DNA of 64,000 nt from TMED69 sp036130055. GTDB lineage: Bacteria; Pseudomonadota; Gammaproteobacteria; Ga0077536. How positions within the stretch are numbered: position 1 is the stretch's first letter; each line of letters starts with the position of its first letter. Below are positions 26,691 through 34,135 of this stretch, in pieces. The translations under genes and the position numbers were made by a program. The notes beneath the pieces are model-generated. The model worked only from the letters and a program-made list of their open reading frames with translations. It ran no database searches and was not told where the DNA came from. The stretch spans positions 62,001 to 126,000 of the forward strand of contig JAYYOR010000027.1 in the NCBI GenBank assembly GCA_036130055.1. Direction: 5' to 3'.

Positions 26691-27371
26691 ATGATTCCCC
26701 CGTTTTGTGATAGCAACATTAAGGCTGTCTTTACTACAAAATCGGGAGATCCAAAACAAGAGGGGAACCTCGAAAAGTATCTTTATGAAAATTCAAAAAA
26801 ACCAGAATTAATTCTAAGTAGATTGGTATCTGGTTATCCCTTAAATCAAATTCATAGTAATACTATCTATAAATACAGAGATTGGTTTTTAGGGAGAAAC
26901 GGTGACGGTATGTTTACAAATAAGAAATTTCTTCCTTGTATAGTTAATGTAGCTGATTGTATCCCGATACTTATTAGAAATAAAAAAGGAACTGAAGTAT
27001 GTGCTGTACACGCAGGCTGGAGAGGATTAAAAAAAGACATAATTAAGAAAGCCATACAATTGTTTAGCGACGGTGGCGAAAAATTAGAAGTTTGGATTGG
27101 ACCTTCAATCGGCTATAAAAGCTATGAAATCCAGGAAAACTTTATAAATGACTTTCCTGAACTCAACCACCACTACAAATCTTGTGTACAGAGCACGGGA
27201 CAAAAATTCTTCTGTGACCTAAACCGCCTCGCTAACATTCAACTCCACGACGCTAAAGTTAAGGATGTCAAAAGAAGCGAACGATGTGTTTTTGAAGAAG
27301 CGCAAAGCTTTTATTCACACAGAAGAGAAAAAACGAAAAATCGGATGTCGGCAATTATTTGGATCGAATAA
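26691..27371 (+). CDS. pgeF: PgeF/YfiH peptidoglycan-editing laccase-domain protein
   Basis: PgeF (YfiH, DUF152) is a zinc enzyme that in E. coli prevents misincorporation in the peptidoglycan precursor pool by acting on aberrant UDP-MurNAc-L-Ser. The metal-binding segments are present: LNQIHSN, NVADCIPIL and AVHAGWRG, with IGPSIGYKSYEI after. The ATG at 26691 lies seven bases after the rluD stop and gives MIPPFCDSNIKAVFTTKSGD, which fits family N-termini. An in-frame ATG at 26646 would add 15 residues and overlap rluD. The product is about 226 residues. Confidence 0.9.
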   Translation: MIPPFCDSNIKAVFTTKSGDPKQEGNLEKYLYENSKKPELILSRLVSGYPLNQIHSNTIYKYRDWFLGRNGDGMFTNKKFLPCIVNVADCIPILIRNKKGTEVCAVHAGWRGLKKDIIKKAIQLFSDGGEKLEVWIGPSIGYKSYEIQENFINDFPELNHHYKSCVQSTGQKFFCDLNRLANIQLHDAKVKDVKRSERCVFEEAQSFYSHRREKTKNRMSAIIWIE

Positions 27372-27439
27372 AAAAAAATGTGGATATTATTAAACTGTTC
27401 GCTTACCATCGAGTTTTAAGTATTTAAACAAGGCGAAAT

Positions 27440-29158
27440 ATGGCTATTGCAACAAAAAAAGCTCAATTCAGTGGTCTAGCCACTAAATTAGTAAGTGCTG
27501 AAATTTTAAGTGAAGAAATTGCAACAGCTGCATTTGAAAATGCTCAAAAAAATAATATTGCCTATGTCAGATATCTCATCGAGAATAAGTTAGTTCCTTC
27601 GAATAAATTAGCACATGTTATTGCCCATCAATTTGGGATACCGTTATTAAATTTAGAAACCATTACAATTGATTCTGAACTTAAAGGTATTGTAAAACCC
27701 AATCTCATTGAAAAACACTTTGCTTTACCCATTTATAAACATGGTAAAACTATTTTTATCGCAATTGCCGACCCAACCAATTTACACGGGTTAGACGAAA
27801 TCAAATTTAGTCTGGGAGAAGGCTTAATTGAGCCTGTATTAGTCGCTTGGGATAAACTAGCGAAAATGATTGACTCAACCTTAAATGATAGTGAGTCCAC
27901 GTTTGATGACCTTGATAGTGAAGAGCTGGACGATTTCGATGATATAGATGTTAGTCATGAGGAAGAGAAAAATGATGAGTCAGAAATAGATGATGCCCCG
28001 GTGGTAAAATTTGTAACCAAATGTTTATTGGACGCTATAAGAAAAGGAGCATCAGACCTTCACTTTGAACCCTACGAAAAATCCTATAGGGTACGTTTCA
28101 GGATTGACGGGATGTTGGAAGAGATAACAAAACCACCTGTTGCACTTGCAGGGAAGATTGCCTCTCGAATTAAAGTCATGTCCCGGCTAGATGTCTCTGA
28201 AAGAAGAGTTCCTCAAGACGGTAGAATCAAGCTCAGAATATCAAAGAAAAAATCCATTGACTTAAGAGTCAGCACTTGTCCAACTATGTATGGTGAAAAA
28301 GCATGTTTAAGAATTTTAGATTCTGATGCTGCAAAGTTAAATATTGACCAACTCGGATATGAAGATTTCCAAAAAAACCTTTTTCTTGAAAACATACAGA
28401 AACCCTACGGTATGTTCTTAGTTACCGGCCCGACGGGTAGCGGCAAAACGGTGTCTCTTTATACCGGAATTAATATTCTTAATAAAAATGAAGTAAATAT
28501 TTCAACCGCCGAGGATCCCGTGGAAATTAATCTTCAAGGGGTGAACCAAGTCCAAGTTGACGAAAGAACCGGAATGACTTTCCCAAAGGCTCTTAGAGCG
28601 TTCTTAAGGCAGGATCCGGATATCATTTTAGTGGGAGAAATTAGGGATTATGAAACCGGGTCGATCGCAGTTAAAGCTGCTCAGACTGGACATATGGTAA
28701 TGTCAACACTACATACAAACGATGGGCCTCAAACCTTAACAAGACTTCAAGACATGGGCATTCAACCTTTTGCTGTCGCAACTACAATTAACCTCATAAC
28801 CGCCCAGAGACTTTGTAGAAGGCTACATCCCGACTATAGGATTACTCACGAGATCCCAGAGGAGGTATTAATCGATGAGGGTTTCCCAGAGGAATGGATA
28901 ACGAGAGATCTAAAAATTTATAAACCAGAAGAGGGCAATGTCGAATGCCCCAGTGGGTATAAAGGAAGAGCAGGAATCTACCAAGTCATGCCTATATCTG
29001 ATTCTATAAGAAGGCTAATTATTGAAGGAGCAAACGCCGTACAGCTATCAGACCAAGCACAGAAAGACGGAGTTTGGGATCTGAGAACCTCCGGTTTATC
29101 CAAAGTAAAAAATGGAATAACTAGCCTTGCTGAAATAAATAGGGTAACTGTGGAGTAG
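27440..29158 (+). CDS. pilB: type IV pilus extension ATPase PilB
   Basis: PilB powers pilus assembly. The 572-residue protein has the N-terminal GSPII_E domain, a strongly acidic linker (residues about 149-186), and the ATPase with Walker A GPTGSGKT at 330-337, Asp box, and Walker B IILVGEIRD followed by the His box TGHMVMSTLHTND. The zinc-binding C-terminal region usually holds two CxxC pairs; here only single cysteines remain, Cys459 and Cys503 (RLCRRLHP and VECPSGYKGR). AAGGCGAAAT precedes the ATG. pilC begins three bases after the stop. Confidence 0.95.
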   Translation: MAIATKKAQFSGLATKLVSAEILSEEIATAAFENAQKNNIAYVRYLIENKLVPSNKLAHVIAHQFGIPLLNLETITIDSELKGIVKPNLIEKHFALPIYKHGKTIFIAIADPTNLHGLDEIKFSLGEGLIEPVLVAWDKLAKMIDSTLNDSESTFDDLDSEELDDFDDIDVSHEEEKNDESEIDDAPVVKFVTKCLLDAIRKGASDLHFEPYEKSYRVRFRIDGMLEEITKPPVALAGKIASRIKVMSRLDVSERRVPQDGRIKLRISKKKSIDLRVSTCPTMYGEKACLRILDSDAAKLNIDQLGYEDFQKNLFLENIQKPYGMFLVTGPTGSGKTVSLYTGINILNKNEVNISTAEDPVEINLQGVNQVQVDERTGMTFPKALRAFLRQDPDIILVGEIRDYETGSIAVKAAQTGHMVMSTLHTNDGPQTLTRLQDMGIQPFAVATTINLITAQRLCRRLHPDYRITHEIPEEVLIDEGFPEEWITRDLKIYKPEEGNVECPSGYKGRAGIYQVMPISDSIRRLIIEGANAVQLSDQAQKDGVWDLRTSGLSKVKNGITSLAEINRVTVE

Positions 29159-29161
29159 AAC

Positions 29162-30379
29162 ATGGCTGAAAAAAATGAAAATGTTTTTTTCGCATGGGAC
29201 GGACTTGACCGAGCCGGCAAAAAAGTAACTGGAGAGATTTCCGCCTCCAGCGAGGCAGCGGCAAAAACGAAATTACGAAATCAAGGAATTAACCCGACTC
29301 GAGTAAAGAAAAAAAATAAGTCATTATTCGGTTCTAAAAAAGGTAAGATCGTTACAAAAGATATAACTGTTTTTAGCAGGCAGCTGGCCACGATGATGTC
29401 AGCCGGAGTTCCGCTTGTCCAATCATTTGAAATAGTTGGTAGAGGACATGAAAATAAAGCCATGCAAGAACTAATTCTCACCATAAAATCCGATATTGAA
29501 GCCGGGACCTCGCTAACGGAAGGATTGTCAAAGCATCCCAAACATTTTAGCGAATTGTATATAAACCTTGTGAAAGCTGGTGAACAATCGGGGATTCTTG
29601 AGGATATACTTCATAAATTAGCTACATATCTTGAGAAATTTGAAGCATTAAAATCAAAAATAAAAGGTGCTATGAGTTACCCTATCGCGGTAGTAGTTGT
29701 AGCGATAGTAATAACCATGATCCTAATGATTTTTGTGATACCTCAATTCGAGTCCCTTTTCTCAGGGTTCGGAGCTGACCTCCCTTTCTTAACAAGATTT
29801 GTAATTAATCTTTCTGATTTTTTTGTATCGGCTTGGTATCTAATCGCTGGAGCTGCTTTCCTAGCAGTTGGGGGTCTGATTCAAGCCATGAAAAGGTCAC
29901 AAAAATTTGCTGATCATGTTGACAGGGTCCTACTTAAAATACCTATAATCGGAGATATATTAAATAAATCTTGTATAGCAAGATTTTCTAGGACACTAGC
30001 AACTATGTTCGCAGCAGGGACACCGCTAGTCGAAGCTATGGAATCTGTAGCCGGCGCTTCAGGTAATGTGGTTTACAAAGAAGCGACCTACCACATAAGG
30101 GATGAAGTAAGTACCGGCTCACAAATGAATACCGCCATGCAACAAACGGGCGTCTTTCCTAACATGGTTGTCCAAATGGTGGCAATCGGAGAGGAGTCTG
30201 GGGCAATAGATACCATGCTACTTAAGGTAGCGGAATGGTACGAACAGGAGGTGGACGACGCCGTTGATACTTTAACAAGCCTACTAGAACCCTTAATAAT
30301 GTCAGTACTTGGCGTAATAATTGGCGGATTGGTTATCGCGATGTATCTACCGATCTTCAAAATGGGACAAGTAGTATAA
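29162..30379 (+). CDS. pilC: type IV pilus inner-membrane platform protein PilC
   Basis: PilC is the polytopic platform on which PilB acts. The 405-residue protein has two tandem GSPII_F domains, with family segments VFSRQLATMMSAGVPLVQSF near residue 71 and FSRTLATMFAAGTPLVEAME near 276. Three membrane segments are near 175-195, 220-240 and the C-terminus (LEPLIMSVLGVIIGGLVIAM). It lies three bases after pilB and 27 before pilD. Confidence 0.95.
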   Translation: MAEKNENVFFAWDGLDRAGKKVTGEISASSEAAAKTKLRNQGINPTRVKKKNKSLFGSKKGKIVTKDITVFSRQLATMMSAGVPLVQSFEIVGRGHENKAMQELILTIKSDIEAGTSLTEGLSKHPKHFSELYINLVKAGEQSGILEDILHKLATYLEKFEALKSKIKGAMSYPIAVVVVAIVITMILMIFVIPQFESLFSGFGADLPFLTRFVINLSDFFVSAWYLIAGAAFLAVGGLIQAMKRSQKFADHVDRVLLKIPIIGDILNKSCIARFSRTLATMFAAGTPLVEAMESVAGASGNVVYKEATYHIRDEVSTGSQMNTAMQQTGVFPNMVVQMVAIGEESGAIDTMLLKVAEWYEQEVDDAVDTLTSLLEPLIMSVLGVIIGGLVIAMYLPIFKMGQVV

Positions 30380-30406
30380 GCTTTAATTTTTTGTTACGTA
30401 TCCAAA

Positions 30407-31330
30407 ATGCTCTATTTGACCAAATGTGAATTCATGTTTTTTTCAGGCCTTTACGGACTAATTCTTGGAAGCTTTGCCAATGTACTTATCCACAGAATAC
30501 CCAAAATTTTGTTGTATGAATATGAAGCGGCTGGAAGAGAATATTTTAACAATCATATCAGAAGCAAAATTCTACTTTCTTTTAAATCGCCAAAAATAAA
30601 AAAAAAGATTAAACAACTTGATAAACATCGCTGGAAATTAAACCGTTATAATTTATTTGTCCCACGCTCGAGCTGCACAAGTTGTGGGGCTAAAATAAAA
30701 TTTTTTGATAATATCCCCATCATTTCTTACCTTATATTAAAAGGTAAATGTCGGACCTGTTTTTCACCCATCAACATTTCGTATTTGCTGGTCGAACTAA
30801 CTTCAGCAATGGGCAGTGTTGGAATTGCATTTCTTATCACCTCAAATATTGCAGAATTAGGATCTTCAATATTCATTAAATTTTTCTTCTTAAATATGTT
30901 TTTTATTTTATCAATATCGCTGCTCGCAATAGATTGGAAACATCAGCTTTTACCTGATTCCTTAACTTTTCCTTTGGGCTTTTTAGGAATTATTTTTTGT
31001 ACTACTAAATTAAGTTACCTAAACACTAACGAATCAATAATAGGTGGTCTTATTGGATTTTCCTTTTTATGGCTCATATTCTGGACATATAAAATTTGCA
31101 CAAATAAAATCGGTCTAGGGCAAGGTGACATTAAACTCGCTGCATCCTTAGGTGCGTGGGTAGGGCTTTCGAATATAGTAAATGTTTTGCTAATAGCTTC
31201 TATTTTTGGACTTTTAGTAAGTTTTTGTTTGATGTTATTCAAAAAACACTCTTTTGCTCAAACAATCGCTTTTGGACCTTTTTTGATTCTTGGAGCCCAC
31301 ATCGTTATTTTCAAAGAGTTTTTGATATGA
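30407..31330 (+). CDS. pilD: prepilin peptidase and N-methyltransferase PilD
   Basis: PilD cleaves the leader of prepilins and methylates the new N-terminus. The 307-residue membrane protein has FANVLIHRIP near the start, the zinc cysteines C90, C93, C115 and C118 in two CxxC pairs, and the catalytic aspartates Asp176 (AIDWKHQLLPD) and Asp241 (GLGQGDIKLA). About seven to eight hydrophobic segments are visible. The cytosolic loop at residues 45-80 is very basic. Its stop overlaps the coaE ATG by four bases. Confidence 0.94.
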   Translation: MLYLTKCEFMFFSGLYGLILGSFANVLIHRIPKILLYEYEAAGREYFNNHIRSKILLSFKSPKIKKKIKQLDKHRWKLNRYNLFVPRSSCTSCGAKIKFFDNIPIISYLILKGKCRTCFSPINISYLLVELTSAMGSVGIAFLITSNIAELGSSIFIKFFFLNMFFILSISLLAIDWKHQLLPDSLTFPLGFLGIIFCTTKLSYLNTNESIIGGLIGFSFLWLIFWTYKICTNKIGLGQGDIKLAASLGAWVGLSNIVNVLLIASIFGLLVSFCLMLFKKHSFAQTIAFGPFLILGAHIVIFKEFLI

Positions 31331-31929
31331 TAAAAATCGCATTAACCGGTGGAATAGGAAGCGGAAAAACAACTGTTTCAAGAATTTTTTTTGAAAAGTT
31401 CAGGATTCCAACAATTGATACAGACAAATTGGCACGCGATGCGGTCTCATCAAAAAGTATTGGTCTTCAACAGGTTGTAAAGTATTTTGGAGTTGAAATA
31501 TTAAATAAAAAAGGTGAACTTGATAGACCAAAAATTAAGCAAATTATCTTTTCTGATTATATGCAAAAAAAGAAGCTGGAAGAAATAATACATCCCATAG
31601 TTTATGAATTATTAGAAAAGGAATTAGCAAAAACTTTCTCGGCGTACTGTCTGATTGCTGTCCCCATTTTAAAGAAAGAATCAAAAATTCTTTCCACCTT
31701 TGATCGAGTTTTACTTGTCGATTGCAAAGAGTCAATTCAGATTAAAAGGGCTGTTGAGAGAGATAAATTAAAAGTTTCTTTTGTTAAAGAGATAATAAAA
31801 AGTCAACCCTCCCACTTGGAACTTAAAGAGCTAGCAACTGACATAATAGAAAACAACAATGGCCTAACTAAGCTAAATAATGAAGTGGCAAGCTTGCATA
31901 GAAAGTTTATTAATTTAATTAATTTGTAG
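31327..31929 (+). CDS. coaE: dephospho-CoA kinase
   Basis: CoaE phosphorylates dephospho-CoA in the last step of coenzyme A synthesis. The product from the ATG at 31327 is 200 residues and begins MIKIALTGGIGSGKTTVSRIF, with the P-loop at 8-15. TIDTDKLARDAV and HPIVYELLEKEL are family signatures. The start overlaps the pilD stop as ATGA; a much longer in-frame extension upstream lies entirely inside pilD and is not coding. yacG, which often follows in Gammaproteobacteria, is absent. Confidence 0.94.
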   Translation: MIKIALTGGIGSGKTTVSRIFFEKFRIPTIDTDKLARDAVSSKSIGLQQVVKYFGVEILNKKGELDRPKIKQIIFSDYMQKKKLEEIIHPIVYELLEKELAKTFSAYCLIAVPILKKESKILSTFDRVLLVDCKESIQIKRAVERDKLKVSFVKEIIKSQPSHLELKELATDIIENNNGLTKLNNEVASLHRKFINLINL

Positions 31930-31937
31930 CCTGTTTA

Positions 31938-32888
31938 CTAATTGTATCTACCATTCCAAAAAGTACTTATACCTGCAATGCCCTGAAAACCTTGGTTAAG
32001 TGCCTCCGGCAAGTCTGTTATAGATAAACCTCCTAAGGCATAAACAGGTTGTCGACTTAAAGACAAAAGTTTCCCGCCTTTAGTCCAACCCATCGGTTTG
32101 TTATCCGGGTGAGAAGACGAATTTTTTATCGGCGAAAGATAAATAAAATCAGCCTCTAAATTATTTGCATGCTCAATTTCCTCACTGTTATGGCAGGAAA
32201 TACTCAGCAGACAGTCCTTTTTAACTGGCCTCTTACTGAATTTTTTTGCTTTGCTAAAAGGAAGGTGAAGGCCGTCAAAAAGATTCTCGTTAAATTCATC
32301 AGTCCCCACGTTAATCATTATTTTAGTTCTATTTCCCCTTATTTTTTTTACTAGTTCGCAAATCGATTTGTTTTTTCGATTTAGCTTTGGATAGCGTAAT
32401 TGTAAAATACCAATATCGTAAATATTAAGTATATTTATACTCTTCAGAAGAACCCCGTGAATATTTTCTACGAAAGGAGTTATCATTATTTTATTGGGCA
32501 GAGTCAATGATGCGATAATTTTTTTATTGGGCCTGTGCATATTCAAACTATTAAGCATTGTAGTTGGCACCCATTTTAAATTCTGACCCTCCGATCCAAC
32601 GCATGCTCCAACCCACTCATGAACTAAAAAAAAAGACAATTCAAATTTTTGTCGGTTAAAAGATGCGTTGTATTTTTTAATCAACAAAAATTGTTTTACC
32701 CTGATACCTAACTCTTCGTGAAGTTCGCGACATAAAGTTTGCTCGGGCAACTCTTTTATTTCAGCTTTTCCGCCCGGGAATTCCCATATTAATTTTCCAT
32801 TATCGTCTTTTTTCTTAGCCTCAGAAATAAGAACAAGGCCATTCTTTTTTAAAATTCCGATAGATACTTTAATTCGTTGAGATCCCAA
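31938..32888 (-). CDS. Nudix hydrolase fused to a ThiE-like (TMP synthase-like) domain
   Basis: This 316-residue protein has an N-terminal MutT-type Nudix domain with a complete box (GKAEIKELPEQTLCRELHEEL, roughly residues 40-62), which would hydrolyse oxidised dGTP or related nucleotides. From about residue 145 a thiamine-phosphate-synthase-like barrel follows (LQLRYPKL, SISCHNSEE, FIYLSPI, PVYALGGLS). The same fusion occurs in Pseudomonas and relatives near secA and argJ. The ThiE-like half lacks clear diphosphate-binding residues I could verify, so its role is open. The start is TTG. Confidence 0.88.
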   Translation of the reverse strand: MGSQRIKVSIGILKKNGLVLISEAKKKDDNGKLIWEFPGGKAEIKELPEQTLCRELHEELGIRVKQFLLIKKYNASFNRQKFELSFFLVHEWVGACVGSEGQNLKWVPTTMLNSLNMHRPNKKIIASLTLPNKIMITPFVENIHGVLLKSINILNIYDIGILQLRYPKLNRKNKSICELVKKIRGNRTKIMINVGTDEFNENLFDGLHLPFSKAKKFSKRPVKKDCLLSISCHNSEEIEHANNLEADFIYLSPIKNSSSHPDNKPMGWTKGGKLLSLSRQPVYALGGLSITDLPEALNQGFQGIAGISTFWNGRYN

Positions 32889-32902
32889 TTAAAAAACCTA
32901 CA

Positions 32903-34114
32903 CTAGCTTCTGTATTCAGCATTTATCTTTATATAGTCGTAACTTAAGTCACAAGTCCAGGTTTCGTCCGAACATAATCCAGTATTTAAATCAATTAAAA
33001 TTTCAAATTCTTTTAACTTCATGATTTCAACTATTGCACCCTCATCTAAATTCTCAACGACTTTTCCTTTATCACAGATTTTGCGATTACCTATAAAAAT
33101 ATCAAGTTTATCCTGAGCAATTTTTTGTGCACCAGATGCGCCTATTGCTGAAAAGATTCGGCCCCAATTAGGATCTTCAGCGAAGAAAGCTGTTTTTACC
33201 AGCAAAGAATTAGCAACCGCCGAAGCAACAAGATTTGCGTCAGAATCTGACCAAGCTTTTATAATTTTAATATTAATTAATTTTGTTGCCCCTTCGCCGT
33301 CCCTTACGATACTTTTGGCTAACTCTTGGCAAGATTCGGTTATCAAATTTCTCGCCTTTTCAAATTCGGCATCATAAACATCTAGTAATTTTTTATTTTC
33401 AGAATTTGTCGAGATTAAAACAAACGCATCATTGGTCGATGTTTCACCATCTACTGTTATTTTATTAAATCCAATTTTTAAAGAATCTCGAGATATCTCT
33501 TCAAGCGCTCTTTTTGTTAAAGGCAGATCGGTAGCGACAAAAGCTAGCATAGTGGCCATATTAGGATTAATCATACCGCTTCCTTTACATATTCCAATTA
33601 GATTGTAACTGGACTTATCTAAAACAATTTTCCTTTCAGTTATCTTCGGAAAAGTGTCGGTTGTCATGATTGATTCTGCAGCTTCTTCCCATCCGTGCTT
33701 TTTGGAATCGGTAAGTAATTTTGGCATGATATTGAAAATTTTTGCTACAGGTAGTGCCTCTCCTATAACACCGGTAGAGAACATCAAAACTTCTTCTTGC
33801 AAGCAACCGGTCAGTCTTGAAATTTCACTACAGATCGAGCTAGTATCACGAATTCCTTTCTCTCCAGTAGCTGCATTCGCATTTCCGGAATTTATAATAA
33901 AAAACTTAGGTTCAGTGCATTCAAGATGTTTTTTTGAAACAACCACAGGAGCCGCTGGAAACCGATTATTTGTAAATTTGACAACGCTATTTGAAGCAAC
34001 ATCAATAGAAATAAGAGTAACATCTAATCGACCTTCATATCTAATCCCAGCAGACAAAGACGAGATTTTTATGCCTTCTACTGATGACGGGTTTTCGGAA
34101 TTATTTTTTTTCAT
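32903..34114 (-). CDS. argJ: bifunctional ornithine acetyltransferase / N-acetylglutamate synthase
   Basis: ArgJ transfers the acetyl group from N-acetylornithine to glutamate in the arginine cycle. The 403-residue precursor self-cleaves before Thr188 in KGSGMINPNMATMLAF, giving alpha and beta chains; the motif is intact. TDTFPKI and the C-terminal DPNWGRIFSAIGASG segment are also conserved. It lies between secA and the Nudix fusion on the same strand, as in Pseudomonas. Confidence 0.96.
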   Translation of the reverse strand: MKKNNSENPSSVEGIKISSLSAGIRYEGRLDVTLISIDVASNSVVKFTNNRFPAAPVVVSKKHLECTEPKFFIINSGNANAATGEKGIRDTSSICSEISRLTGCLQEEVLMFSTGVIGEALPVAKIFNIMPKLLTDSKKHGWEEAAESIMTTDTFPKITERKIVLDKSSYNLIGICKGSGMINPNMATMLAFVATDLPLTKRALEEISRDSLKIGFNKITVDGETSTNDAFVLISTNSENKKLLDVYDAEFEKARNLITESCQELAKSIVRDGEGATKLINIKIIKAWSDSDANLVASAVANSLLVKTAFFAEDPNWGRIFSAIGASGAQKIAQDKLDIFIGNRKICDKGKVVENLDEGAIVEIMKLKEFEILIDLNTGLCSDETWTCDLSYDYIKINAEYRS

Positions 34115-34135
34115 TATTGAAAGATTTTACTTAGC

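Noticed and set aside
31156..31326. N-terminal extension of coaE
   Set aside because: It lies wholly inside pilD in another frame, and the CoaE P-loop begins directly at the ATG at 31327.
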